Assembly: GCF_030463565.1 (NCBI RefSeq)
Contig: NC_134656.1
Span: forward strand, 315,001 to 379,000
Direction of reading: 5' to 3'
DNA: 64,000 nucleotides
Source: Pelecanus crispus
Taxonomy: Eukaryota > Chordata > Aves > Pelecaniformes > Pelecanidae
Shown here: piece by piece, positions 36,011-48,400 of the stretch
Position numbering within the stretch: the stretch's first letter is position 1
How the letters are laid out: each line of letters begins with the position of its first letter
Notes under the pieces: model-generated
Seen by the model: the letters and a program-made list of their open reading frames with translations, nothing else
Told to the model about the DNA's origin: nothing
The model's database searches: none
Position numbers and translations under genes: made by a program

Positions 36011-38060
36011 AGAATGAGCTGGGGAAGGCTGTTAACTCTTCCAGGAGCAGGCCCTGCAGCCCGACTGCCGCAGCTCCCCAGGCTCCCGTGCCGGCCCGTG
36101 GTGCTGCAGCGAGGGGGAGCGCTACGGCACAGGCAGCCCAGCCCAGCCCCTCCTGGGGTAGCTGGGTGCTGATGCGGGAGCACTTGCTGCGCCTCCAAAG
36201 GAAGCTTTGCCACCCGGCCCTGCCAACTGCTCCAGCACCGGCGGTACAGCTCAGCTCTGCAGTGGTGCAGCTGGCGGCAGCACTGCTGCATGGGACCAGC
36301 ACAGCGGCCAAAGCTTGCAAAGCAAGCCGGTCCTCACAAACGCTGTCCCCCATGTGCGGCCGCATCCCTGGGGATTCTCAGGGGGGCAGCCCCCTGGTCC
36401 ATTAGCAGCAGCCGGCCCTGCCCCACAGTAGCGATGGAGATGCCTGCCTGCCCAGCGCAAGGGCAAAGCTCTGCTCCGTCCCCGTCTGCGCCCGGCTGGT
36501 TGGGCAGAGGCTGGGGCAGGACGGGGCCGTGGATCCGCTCAGGGCTGTGGCAGCTCTCAGCTCCAGCCGTCCCATGTCTCCTGTATCTTAAACCTGCTCT
36601 TGCCCTCGGGCAGCTGGAGATAAACATGGAGCAACAGTGTTGTGTGTCAGCTGCGATTTGTCTTCTGCGCAAGTGTGTCTTGCGCTAAGGATCTCCCGTG
36701 AATAATAACAGCTGCCGTTACAGCTGTGCCTCCACTGGGATCCACGGAGCTGGCGTGGCCGTCCTCTCCCCGCCCTGCGCAGCACAGCCTTTTGCGCCAG
36801 CCCCCGCTCCCCCGTGCAGCTGCAGCGCTGGGCTCAGCCGGAGGCGGCTCCCCGGCAGAAACAGTGCCTCGAAAGAGGCAGGGCTGGTGGCCAGTTCACC
36901 AGGCTTTGCCTGGGCGGACAGCCTGCTTCCCACCCCAAGGCACTGTGTTCCTGTCCCTAGGTTCACTGCTCATCAGTGGGAAACGAGTCCCCAGCAGCAT
37001 CGCTTACCAGCACGGGGGCTTGGGCAGGACCGTGGCAGGGCTGGCAGTGCCACCCTGGGCAGGGCTGGCATGGCTGAGCCGCAGCTGCAGGCACGTACCG
37101 CAGTGCTCGGGAGCATCACCCACAGGCCCCCTGCTCCCCGCCCGTCCTCTCCGGGGGTGGGGATGGCTCCTGCCCCTCTCCTCCCACCGCTGCCCGCACC
37201 TCTGGCACTGCCCATCTGGGTCCCGCACCCACTGTCCCACCCAGCTTGCACCCTCCCGTCCCACACCGTCCCCGCTTTGTCCTGGGGCAGCATCATTGGG
37301 CTCCTGGGTGACCTTCAGGTTGCAGCTCCCGGAATCGCCTCCCTGCCCCCTTCCTCCGCGCCTCGAGCTGGAAGGGAGCTTCATTTGTCACTGTCTGTTT
37401 TAAAAGGTCCAATCTCTTCCTCGGGGTCACCTGGCTGCTCTGCCAGCAGCTCCTTATGCTGGCACGGTTCTGCTGCAGCCACCGCAGCTGCCAGCCTGGG
37501 ACGCGTCATCCCTGTCCCCTCGTCCTTGGGGTCCTGCTGCGGTCCCCCTCTCCCTGTGGTCAGAGGAGCGCTCGGAGCTGGGGCCCCGGGGGTGCCCGGG
37601 GTGGCTGCAGCCCCCGCCGGGCCCTGCAGCCCCTGGTCAGGGCCCGGGGCACCCCCTCCCCTCTGCCAGCACAAGGGGCTCGTGCAGCCAGTGCAACCCA
37701 GCCCATGGGACCACGAGCAGACCCCCCCTGCAGCAGCAGCCCCTGTCCAGGACCGGGCTCCAGCCGGCGCGGCGGGCAGCCCTGGGACGCTGGGGCCATC
37801 CCCGTTTGGGCACTTGTGGCTCCAAAAGCCCCACTGCTGGCCAGGGGCTTCCACCAGCCACGAAGAGGGGCTGCAAAGCCAGGCTGCGGCTCCCAGCCGA
37901 GGGCGGCTGCCGGGGACGTGGGGCCTCTCCCGCGCCGCCCTCCTGGAGATGCTCCCGGAGCAACAGGCTGTGACGTCCCGGCCTCGCCCCGTAGCGCGCA
38001 TCTGGCGGCGGAGGCTGCGGCCAGCATTGTGCCGCTCCAGTGGCCCCTCCCCGCCCTGCA
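36011..38060. other. GC-rich intergenic block
   Basis: Two kilobases of very GC-rich sequence. The open frame at 36698-38068 (+, 456 aa) is rich in Pro, Ala, Ser and Gly, lacks any domain and overlaps equally long frames on the other strand, so it is taken as a compositional artefact. Nothing else recognised. Confidence 0.5.
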
Positions 38061-38370
38061 CACGCTGAATGGAGCTCAATGCAGAATTAATTTGTCATAT
38101 TGACACTGATCGTTTATTACGGAGTAGAGTGGAGCCCATTCATTTGAACAGAAAACATTTCATCTTATCTCCTGCCTTTTCATGCCTCAGCTCTCACTCT
38201 TTAACCTTGGACAACGAGACATTCATAATTTCCTCACTGGCTCTATGGCTCCTTTAGATAAGAAACTTATTTTTTAATCTTTCCTTCTATTGAATTTTAA
38301 ACATGTTCCATTACAAAACCTGATGCACATAACAACGTATTTTGCCCAGCATTAATGTGGCCACGTTGTG
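38061..38370. promoter_or_regulatory. AT-rich island, candidate conserved non-coding element
   Basis: About 300 bp, AT-rich, abruptly bounded by GC-rich DNA. Words include GCAGAATTAATTTGTC, CGTTTATTACGG, TTCATAATTTCC, AGATAAG and CAGCATTAATGTGG. It has the look of a vertebrate enhancer. Confidence 0.4.
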
Positions 38371-38989
38371 CTGCAGCCGCCGCTCTGAGCCAGGCTCCCG
38401 GCCCCGCTGTGCCCCGTGGGGTCCGAGGGCCGGGGGCCAGCGCTCTTTTCCCAAATGTCCACGGGGGCTGCCCACAGCAGCGCACGGGCGCAGGCACGGC
38501 GCAGGCAGCAGCCTGGCCCAGCCCAAGCTCGGCCGTGCTGGGGCCCGGCGAGCACCCGGTCCGGGGGACGGGGCGTGCGTGGGGTGCTGCCAGCAGCCGC
38601 GGGGAGGGCGCGCGGGGCCGTGGGGCTGGCTCTGCCCGTGCGGGGATTGCAGCCCGGCGGGGCGGCGTGAGGGCGGGCGGCCTGAACCGCCACAAGAGGA
38701 AGATGCTGTCACGGGCTGTTTCCAGCAGCTCCCATTTGCTCTAACGCGGTCTGAGTTTGGAGGATATTTGTTGTTCAGGGATGGTCCCTGGAGAGCCGCT
38801 GCGTGACCAGGAGCCTTTGCAGCCCTTGGGCACAGCAGTGCAGGGTCTGGCTTGTGGAGGGACCAGTCGCATCTCCAGTCCGTGCCGCCGCTGCTCCAGC
38901 GGCAAATAGCCCCGTCAGGGCCCTACAAGGAGGGGCCACGATTGCTTTCCGTGTGCAGGAGAGCTGCATAGATAAGGCTTTCACCTCTA
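38371..38989. other. GC-rich intergenic block
   Basis: CpG-rich stretch (densest about 38380-38690) with overlapping artefactual frames on both strands. No exon or known element was recognised. Confidence 0.45.
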
Positions 38990-39150
38990 AGGCTCTGCTG
39001 AAAAATTAGGGATGGGAGGTGGGAGGGAGCAAATTGAGATAAATGAGTGTGCTGCGTGGCATCCGGCCCACAGGATGCTGAAATAAAAAATCAGTAAATA
39101 AAAAATCACCAGTCTTTATCTGGTCAGAGCCTGAATGGGCTGTGTGATAA
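38990..39150. promoter_or_regulatory. AT-rich patch with a 15-bp tandem
   Basis: Contains AAATAAAAAATCA at 39081-39093 and again at 39096-39108 (15-bp period). Each copy includes TAAA/AATAAA words that could act as poly(A) signals or forkhead-type sites. No transcript reading into them is apparent. Confidence 0.4.
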
Positions 39151-39449
39151 CTATAACAGATGAGCTTGCCGTAAGGGCCTCAGAGAGGGACCTGCCGTCC
39201 CTCACTGCCACGCGGGAAGGCACCTCCCGGTGCTGGTTTGCCAAGGAAACGGCTGCTGCGTGCGCAGAGGGCTGGGGCGGGCAGCTCTGCCGCGGCGCAC
39301 CGGGTCCTGTCCCTCCGAGTGCACCGCGCTGGCTGCCGTGCCGGTCCCAGGCGGCGCCGGGAAGGGCTTGGCTCCTTCCTCACCATGAAACGCACTTTTC
39401 CAAGTCGTCCTTCACAGCGAGGGAGAAGGCAGATCAGATGCCGAATTAG

Positions 39450-39780
39450 CCTGCAAGAGCCGTGTTCCCGTCTCTCTTATCTAACTCCCTGTAACAAGCT
39501 CTTTGCATTTATTCTACCAAATGTGCTGCAGAATTGCGTTACAGCTCATGGCTGCGAGCCATCTGTGGAGAGAAATCCAGTTATACCTTGTATAATAAGT
39601 TCCTGACAATCTTACAGAAGACTCCGGGTCATAAAAGTCTCCCAGTTTTATCGCCAGTAACAGACATGGAGAGAAATTAAGTTGTCTTATCAAATTTAGA
39701 TAATATATATCCCTCTGGAGTGGAAGGTTTCTGATGGATCTTTTACAGTATTAGAACATTTAGAGGGGTGAACAGAACTG
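39450..39780. promoter_or_regulatory. AT-rich island, candidate conserved non-coding element
   Basis: About 330 bp with GATA-type words on both strands (CTTATCTAAC, CTTATCAAATTTAGATAAT), CTTTGCATTTATTC and TATAATAAG. Sharp composition boundaries. Function inferred. Confidence 0.4.
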
Positions 39781-40619
39781 CACAGCAAGGGTGGGAGAGC
39801 ACTGGGGAGCAGCACGCCCTGGGGGCACCCAGGGAGCAGGAGTCCGGTAGCCGCCGGGCAGAGAAGGGCCTTGGGGAGCCCTTGAGACGCAAGATGAGGC
39901 AAAGGCTCTTTGCAGGCAGGAGCCGTGCTGAGGCATGGGCTCTCCTCCCGTCTTGCTTACCTCGAGCGATGCATGCCATCTATTTATGAAAGCAATAACC
40001 TCCAGCAGTCCTGATATGCAGAGTCCTTCCTTACTGTTTCCTGCGCTAGTCTTGCAGGAAGGAGCCACGGGACGTTTGCAGAGTTTCTAGGTCCTGGGGT
40101 CTGCTGAAATAAGCAGCCAAGCCCCGCAGGGAGGCTGGACACGGGATGTCTCTACCACATATCCTCCGTCCCTGGGGTGCATCTGCTTCGGGCCAGTGCA
40201 CCAAGTGCCCTGCAGCTTCCCTGCCGCAGGCAGGCACGGCGAAACGGTTGGCACAGGGGAGGAGGATCCCCGGTGCCAGGAAGGGTCTCGCTCCTGCAGC
40301 CTTTGCAGTGAGGTGCGGTCCCGGCTGGGCTCTCCCTGCCGCCACCGGTGGGGAAAGGAGCTCAGCTCTGCTCAGGCAGTAATCTTAAGCTCCCTGGAGA
40401 AGGGTCTCCTGCTGAGCCCGTCATTCAGGGCTTGGCCTGGTCCCTGCTCCCCTGGCTCGGGTGTGAAGGCTCCCGCGGGCGGGTGCACGGGATGGGGACG
40501 CTCGCTGCCTCACCCGGCCCACAGCCCCGCAGCGAGCGCTCCCTCCCGGGGTCCTGGCTGTCTGCAGAGATGGCGCTGATGGCTTGGGAGGGCTGGGATC
40601 CTCCGCACACCTGCTCTCT
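39781..40619. other. GC-rich intergenic block
   Basis: No gene, repeat or regulatory element recognised; open frames are short and low in complexity. Confidence 0.45.
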
Positions 40620-40960
40620 GTTCAATATTTAGTTTTCTGTGAAAGCAGAGTGCAGTAGTCATGGTAATGAAGCGGGCAGGCCCGGCATCGCTGGCATGCC
40701 ATTTATTAAGAGCTGTGCAGTCTCAGGCACTGGGGATGCAGACGCATGCCTCCCTTGAGATTCCTGTGCTAATAAAAAAATGAATCCTCACTTACTGATC
40801 TCTGTATTTTTAAAGACTGGTTACTCCATCTTTTCCTTTTTTATTCACTTTTTAAAAATCTATCTTGCCCTTCAGTGCAGAATTACCTGTTTAGCGCCAT
40901 CGTTACTTTAATCACAATTAGCTTTCCCACTCCATTAATAAGACTCTAAATGGTGCTAAA
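40620..40960. promoter_or_regulatory. AT-rich island, candidate conserved non-coding element
   Basis: About 340 bp including TTCAATATTTAG, CATGGTAATGAAGC, GGCATGCCATTTATTAAG, GCTAATAAAAAAATGAATCC and CACAATTAGC. One of the longer AT-rich islands between the two genes. Confidence 0.4.
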
Positions 40961-42229
40961 ACATGGGAATGGGCCTTCACAGCCATGCCGACATTTTGCC
41001 GGGTCCGATGCCCAGGGTTTGCTCTCCTGCCAGAGCCAGTGGTCGGTGCTCCCCGTGCTGTGCCGCGCGCTCCTGCCCGGCTCCTCCGGTCTGAGAGAGG
41101 TGCCGAGCCCCTGGCAGGGCTCCGGGGACGGGCAGGCGCTGGCAGTGCTTCCCTGGCAGGCTGCACGGCTAGGCTGGAGCGGTTCCCGCTCATCACGGCA
41201 GGAGCAGAGAGGCTGGGAATTAGGATTTAACCAGAAGAGTGGGTCAAGAGCCTGCCTCGCCTCCCCACATCTTTTCTTTAGAGCATTTGGTGAACAATGC
41301 ATGCAGAAGGCTTTTTATTTTTGTGTAGAAACGTGTGTCTAATGAATTAGCCACGGATTGGAGCCTAACATGGGTAATTTACACTGAACATTCGCTCGCT
41401 CAGAATCATCCATCAATTTCCTACCACATTAAAACTGACATCCCAGCCTGGGAGAGTGCGGCTGGTGCTGCACCCCGTGACTCCCTCCCAGCGCACCCCT
41501 CGCCGCAGCGTGACTCTGCGGGTCCCCTCTGCAGAGCAGGGGGCTGGTGGGCTGCCGGCTGCGGTCGCTCCAGTCTGGCCCCTGTGTAGCCCCGTGGGCA
41601 ACGGGCTGTGCTGTGCCCCGGCCTCGTCGGCACGATGGGCAGATGCAAGGACAGGCGCAGGCTCCCCCTCCTGCAGCCTCTGGCCACGGGGTGCCAGCGG
41701 GGTGTGAGGGGAAGGGGGATTTGCTGCTCTGGTGGGCTGGGCGTGGGGCTGGGCACTGCAGCAGGGTCCCGGGCAGCCGGCATGGCCTCTGACACCCACT
41801 GCCCAGGCACGGGAGAGGGCCACGGAGGGCTGGCCGCAGGAAGCAAAGCCCCTGCCCCGAGGCTGGGCACCGAGCCCTGGGGCTGGCGGGGAGCCCCGCT
41901 GTGTGCTGAGCTTCCCCCGAAAGCACAGAACAGCTTTCCGGCTGGGAGCTGCGTCCTCTCGGTGCACGGTGTGGCATGAGCCTAATGTGCTTGCCTGGGG
42001 ACCAGCGCCAGCCCCAGGGGAGGACGCTGCTGCCAGGAGCCGCTGCGGCCGGAGCAGGGCATCTGCCGGGGCAGGTGCGGGTGGGGGGAGCGCACCCCTG
42101 CAGTGCCGGCGGGGCGGGGGGGCTGGCGTGTGGCTGTGCCCGGGGCGCAGCGGGGGCTCACCCCTCCGCTTGGCAGCACCGGGCTGCATCCTCCCGCTGC
42201 TCTGCCCACTGCTGCAGGGACACCCCCGG
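40961..42229. other. GC-rich intergenic block
   Basis: GC-rich, with an AT-richer segment at about 41270-41440. Open frames up to 258 aa (41413-42189, -) show no domain and overlap frames on the opposite strand. Confidence 0.45.
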
Positions 42230-42450
42230 GGAAGGATTACACGGGGGAATCGTCAGCGCAGACGTAATTGCTGAGATAACTGCTGATTGTGGAGTTTGCA
42301 GACAAAAAATAGAGTGGCCCGGGTCAGTCATAATTGGTAAATATTTGTCTATCTAATCAAAAGGCCTTTTAATTAACAATTTTCTTCTTGCAACTGGTTT
42401 AATTTTTTTTTAAGAACTTCTTCAGGAAGTCAATTAAACCCAACAGATGG
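42230..42450. promoter_or_regulatory. AT-rich island, candidate conserved non-coding element
   Basis: About 220 bp with TTAATTAA at 42369-42376, GGTAAATATTTGTC (forkhead-like), GTCATAATTGG, TATCTAATCAAAAGG and a T run. Flanked by GC-rich sequence. Confidence 0.4.
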
Positions 42451-45400
42451 TGAAGAATATCCCGGCATCAGCACATCGTGCCATCTGCCACCGCTGGAGA
42501 GTGGGGCGGCCCTGTCAGACCCACGCGCCCCATGGCAGCCCCCTCCCTGGGACGGGGCAACTGCGGACCCTCACCCCCGCCACGGGGCCGCGGACAGGCA
42601 GGTTCCCCTCAACAGGAGCCAAGCGCAGCCGGTGCCGCTGCAGGCGCAGAGGGCGAGCAGAGGGGCCAGGGCTGCCTGAGCCACGCACGCCGGGACTTTT
42701 GGGGCTGCAGCTCTGCCTGGGGCGGTTTCGCCTCTCCCTGGGCAGCTCTCGCGAGCCCCAGCCCTGAGCGAGTGGCAGGCGGAAAGGGCAGCTCTGCGCT
42801 CTGCCGTGCCTCAGGGCCGGCTCGCTGAGGGCACCAGCAGCTGGCACAGCTCGGGGCAGGCACGGCTCACCATGCCAGCCGGCGCTGCTCCCTCAGCTGG
42901 AGACTGGCCCGGCGCCCCTGCCCTCTCCTCCCCGCGGGGCTGCGTGGCATGTGGTGCCCAGGTGGTCTGTCCCTGCAAGGCTGGAGCAGAGGTGCACGGC
43001 CCTCAGGAGAGAAATGCCTGCAGGGACGCAGGGCGCTGCTGTGCGGGGACACGGCACACGCTATGCAGGGACGCAAGGCACTGCCGGCCTGGCTGCAGCC
43101 CTGGTGCAATGAGTTCTCCCAGTTCTCGCAGTTCTCCCTGCGAGCAGGGGGTCCATCAGGCCTTCGCCCCTTCCCTGCGTCCCCGCTCCCTGCACGCTGC
43201 CCTTCCCTCCCCCTCCGCAGGCAGGGCTGCGTCTCCGCAGGTGAGCTGGCAGCACCCGCACCTGCCGCTCTCCACAATCAGGAGATCACTTTGCACAAGA
43301 GGCATCTGACGTGTCTCTTCCTCAATCAGCTGCTCTTCACGCCCAGCTCCGTGCCACTCGCCGCTGATTGCCCTTTGTCTCCTGCAAGGCCGTGCTCTGT
43401 GGTGCTGCAGGCAGCGGGGCTGTGGCACTCCTGCGGCAGGCACAGTGCTCCCAGCACGGCTCTGCCCTCCTCTCACCATGTTCCCCATGTCCCTGGCAGC
43501 TCCCACCGGGGAAGATGCTGGGGCTCTCCCAGCTCTGGGGGCTTATCTCAGCATGGGCTGGACGGGACCCCTGGGACGGGCTCTCTGCTGGGTGCTGGCT
43601 TTGGCTCCACGTGCGTGCAGGGCCCTGCTGCTCCTGCCCTGGTCCCTGCCCGCGGGAAGGGGGCTGCAGAGCACGAGACCGGCCAGGTCTCCGGCTCTGT
43701 ATGGAGACCAGGCGTGCGGTAAGCGGCTGGTCCTGCAGCTGGCAGGGCAGGAGGAGACAAGGGTGAGCAGAGGGCTGGGCGCAGGGCAGAGCGCCCATGC
43801 CCCAGGGCTGGGCTGGCAGCCCGGAGGAGGGGGCACGGCTGCCCCAAGCATCGCTCCTGAGCCGCGCCGCTGGAACGTGTCCAAGGCGCCAGGGAGCAAA
43901 GCACCTAAATCTCTCCTGCCAGGCCCTCCAGAGATGTCCCCCTTTATTCACAACTGCTTTTTAATTGCCTTTTGTCAATTACAGCGAGATGGATCAAGTT
44001 CCTCGGGGAGGCAGTAATTAGCACGGGGATGAATGCCGAGGCAGCCAAGCTCCCTCTTCACGCAGCAACGGTGATTTGTAAACCTGTCACCGAGACGCTG
44101 AGCTCGGCTCCCTCTCGCCGCCGCACGCCTCGCGGGGGCAGCGGGCGCGCCACGCGCGGCATGGGGAGGCACCCGCGTCCGCCCGGCCCCCCCGGAGCAA
44201 GCAGGACCCAGGCACCCACCCCAGCGTCTCCCTGCGAAGAGCCTCGCCGTGCCCCCTGGGTGCGCAGGGCCCAGAGCGCGCTCCGCAGAGCGGGGTCTCG
44301 CCAGCCGGCGTCCGGCCGGTGTGCGCCCTGCCGATGGGAATGGCCGCGCGAGCGGGGCCGGGGGGTGCGGGCTGGGGGGCACAGCACCAGGGCAGGCGGG
44401 GCGTCTGCAGCAGCCAGGTGAGGAGCTGCTGCGGGCGGGCTGGGGTGCAGGAGCCCCTCTGGACAGGCCACTGCTCCTGCCAGAAAGAATTAACACCTAC
44501 AGTTTCCAGCTGGCTGTGGCCAGCCTCCTAATTAGGTGTGGTGACAGCGGCAATTAGTCATCCAGGTTCCCAGTGCGGTGCCTGGGACCTGCAGGGAGCT
44601 CTGACCAAGTTGCTGCTCTCCCCGCAGCGTCTCCAGGCGTCCTGTCCCGTGGCTCAGCCTGCGCAGACGCCCTGCCTGCCGCTGCCTGGCCTCCATGGCT
44701 GGCTGTCCTTGAGCTTGGGATGGTCTCACTCGTGTTGCCAAAATTCATCCCTCCAGATAACCTGGTCAGTCATGGGACAACCTAGGCAGCGGTCAGCTTG
44801 ACTGCACCCAGAGCCACAGCCTGCCAGGGATTGCTCTTGCTCTCCTCCTAGCACTCACTGATGTCTCCCACACGCATGGGTGGCACGATCCTGGTCCCAG
44901 CTCTGCAGGGCTTTGGGCACTGGGGGGATGTGGCCACCAGCCACAGGCCATAGCCAGGCTCCAAGGACAAGCCAGCGTGCCAGCCTGGCCCGGCTCGGAT
45001 GAGCCCAAGGGATGCTGCAGACAGCAGCATCGCCCAGCCAGCGCTGGGATGGATCCAGCCTGCGGCCGCGTTCCCATCAAGAGGGAGCTGTGCGACCCCC
45101 GCCATGCTCGGCGGCACCGCAACACGCGGTGCTTCAGCCGCAGGACGTACAAGTCACATCCCCAACCCCATCCTCCCGGAGTGAGGTTGGGGCAGCACGG
45201 ACAAGCGTCCTGCAGCTCTCACGGGTGACAAGAAGACGGGGGGGACAGCCGTGAACGCTGTCTGCCCCACTGACCGCAGAGCTGGGGAGAGCCCCGGCAG
45301 CTCACGGCACAGCAGAGGCTTCCCGCAGAGGCAGCACAGGCCCGGGGCACGGCGGGGGGCAGCTGCGGAGCCCCCGGTGCAGGCTGCACGGCGCTGGCTC

Positions 45401-48400
45401 TGGGACGGGAGAGGCTGCTGGGCAGCCCGGCTGGGCTGAGTCCTTCCTGCCATGGGGTTCTGCCCTGCCCCAGCTGCAGCATCAGCTGTGCCCGCGCTGC
45501 AGCTGCTGTTGGCCACCGCCTGCTCTCCCCGACTCACCCCCCCTGCCTCTTTGCTTCGTGGCTTTTGTCTAATTCCCTATGCCCCTTTCCTATTTTTCTT
45601 CTTGACAGAAGAAGCAGGCTCATGCATCTAGAGACTCCACAGCCCTTTCTTGTAGCTGTAGATTAAATTTCCCAGCACAGTGTCTGCTGGCCTCTGGCTG
45701 AGTTGGCTTGCATGGGCATCCTCCCTGTCCCCGGGAGCAGAGCGCAGTCCTGGCAGCGCCGAGTCCTTGGGAGAGGGTCAGCGCAGAGGCACGGGGCAAT
45801 CCCTGCCAGCTGAGCCAAGTGGAGCTGAGCCAAGCCCAGCCCTGACAGCCCTCCGGGCCACAGCTCTGGGCAAAGAGAAGGGGTAAATCTTGTGTGAGCC
45901 CAGCAGCCAAACTCTGCCGAGCATCCCTCAGCTCCTGCTTCCCTTGCTCTGCTCTGTCCTTGACCCCGGGGACGGTGCAGCATGTGGAGGGAGCCCAGCT
46001 GCTCTAATTAAACCATATTTGCAAACTCCCATGGTAAGCATCACTAATTATAATTAGGGAGAGCAGATCTGCCTTCCCTGCCTCTTGGAGACGTGAACAA
46101 GCTCCCCGCCTGCCGACCAGGCTTGGAGGGCACCGAGGGCCGGCACGCGGCGCTGCTCAGCATCCCCTGGACCAGGCACGTGCCCCAGAACAGTCCCTGG
46201 GGGCAACGGCCCCATCGGGGGCCCTTGGGCCAGGGGTGCCGGGCTGGGGGCAGGGTGCCGCAGTGCAGCTGGCATCGACCCCTCCTCCTGTGCATGGCGT
46301 GACTGCCACCCCGCTCCCTCAGCATGCTGTCTTCATGCTTGAACCATTGGCCTAACGATTTCAGGTTTTTTCCCATTTTCCTGTATTATTATTTGTCGTT
46401 GTTCCTGTTGCAGTTCAGTGACCATGAATTATTGAACGTCTGCTTGCTCAGTAACTCCTTACTTCCACCTCAGCTGCTGCCTTGCAGCCTGCACGGGACA
46501 GCCGCCAGCTCCTGCCCCCAGCCTCGCCGCCTGCTGCCACGGGACCCCTTGCTGCGCTGCAGCACATGCAGCCCGGCTCCACTCGCGGGCGAGGCTGCGG
46601 GCGAGGAGCTGCACAGGCTTCTGCGTCCAGCAAAGTCCTTTTTGGCTGCACTTCGCTGGCCACGGGGGCTGGGGAGGGCCAGGAGTTGCTCAGCCATAGC
46701 AGCCCTGGGCGAGACATGGGATGCACTGGGAGGCTATGCGAGCAGCAGGGGCAGTCAGGTGGAGCTCACTTGTGCCCTGAGTGGGTGTGACCCAGGCCAT
46801 TAGGTGCACATGGGGCTGATTTAGGGCAGTGCTTAACACGTCCCTGCCAGGTGATAAGAGGAGGAGGGAGGGGTCCTGCCTGGCTGCCCAGCCTGGGGCA
46901 GTGTGGTGGGAGAAGCTCAGCCTGCTCTCGGGGAGGCTAATGGCACTCTGTGGGGCAGGGAAGGTGGGAGGCAGCGGCGGCATGGTCTGTCCCGGCCCTG
47001 GGATGTGACAGGTCTGCACTGCTGCTGAGGACTGCTGCAGGTGCCCGGGCCACCACCTCCCTGCAGCTGCCCGTGTGTTTGCTGTGCCGATGCCATGTGC
47101 TGCAGCTGCTGTACCTGTGCAGGTGAGTCTGCTCTCGCTGGGCTCCAGCTCGGCGTGCTCAGGACCAGTAGGGCTGGATTCTCCAGGGACCCTGCAGTGC
47201 TTTCTTTGCCCCTCCATCCTGCCTCTCCCACGGTGTGCTGGGGAAGGGGCTGGTTGCTGCAGCTGCCGCAAACACAGCACCTCTTGCTGAGCTGCAGAGA
47301 TGCCAGGTGCTGGGAGGCCCCTTCCCAGCAGCTTTACCAGCTTGCTGGGGCAGGGGCTTTGCAGCAAGCGCTTGCTGGGCAGCACGTGTGGGCATGAGGG
47401 GGGCTTGTCTAGCACCCCACCCCTGCTCTCAGGAGCTCGGTGCCCATCAATGGGCAGAGATGTGTTGGTGCTCACTGAGCTGCCCTGGTGCTGGTGGCAG
47501 GACAGGGGCTGGAGCTGGGGCTGCACTGTGGTGTTTGCAGGAGCGAGGAGGCTCTTGGCGAGTGACAGTGTCTGTGCAGACCAGCAAAGCACGGGGAAGG
47601 CTCAGGCAGAGCCTGCTGGTGCCCCAGGGCTGTCCAGGGCAATGGCACAAGTGGCTGGGGATGAGCAAGGGAGGCTCTTGGCAGTGCCCAGCCCTGTCTG
47701 GGAGTACAGGGCTTTCCCAGGACCAGGGAAACGTTTCCTTCCCCTGTGCATGCTTGGAGTGCATTTACTGTGGGGGCAGAGGGGAGCCCCTGGGTTTAAC
47801 AGGCTCCCTGGGTGGGAGCGAGGGCATGGGAACAGCCGGTGCCAGGCTGAGCTGTGCCAGCAGGAGCTGGTCCCACCAGCACTGGGTGGCCAGGATGCAC
47901 TGTGGCTGGAAGCTGGCTGCCACCTCAGCCCTGCAAAGCTGCTGCTTTCTCCATGCTGCTTTTGTGCTTAGGGTAGAGCTGAGAAATCTCTACTGGTATT
48001 GTGGGACTTCACAGAAGTGAAGAATAAAGTCTCTGAACTCCCTACAGCTGCATTTTCTGAGCACTGCAACACTCTGATACCTGTGAAACACTATTAAGCA
48101 CCTGGTGCTGGGTTGTCTTTGCAGCTGAGTGTCCTAAATAAATCCCTTCCCCATGCTGAGCCTTGCTAATGGCCCATTGTTAAATGGCCAGCCAACACAG
48201 TATAAGATGAAGCCATTATTTTTTCCAGTCATCCCAGAAAAAAAGAAATATCCAGCATCTTTCTTGTAGGATGAGGCTGAAACTGGGAAGTTGCAAATCC
48301 CTGTGCAGTGCACTTGCTCAGCTCTGCCCCCTGAGCACTGGATGCGGGGGGTGCTGGTTGGTCGGGGCCCTCCTTGCAGGGCTGGCGATGGGAAGCATTT

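Noticed and set aside
36698..38068. 456-aa open frame (+)
   Set aside because: Pro/Ala/Gly/Ser-rich, no recognisable domain, and equally long frames lie on the opposite strand; a composition artefact.
47235..48028. 261-aa frame followed directly by AATAAA
   Set aside because: The stop three bases before AATAAA looked like a gene end, but the protein has no domain, no conserved motif, and the start is arbitrary.
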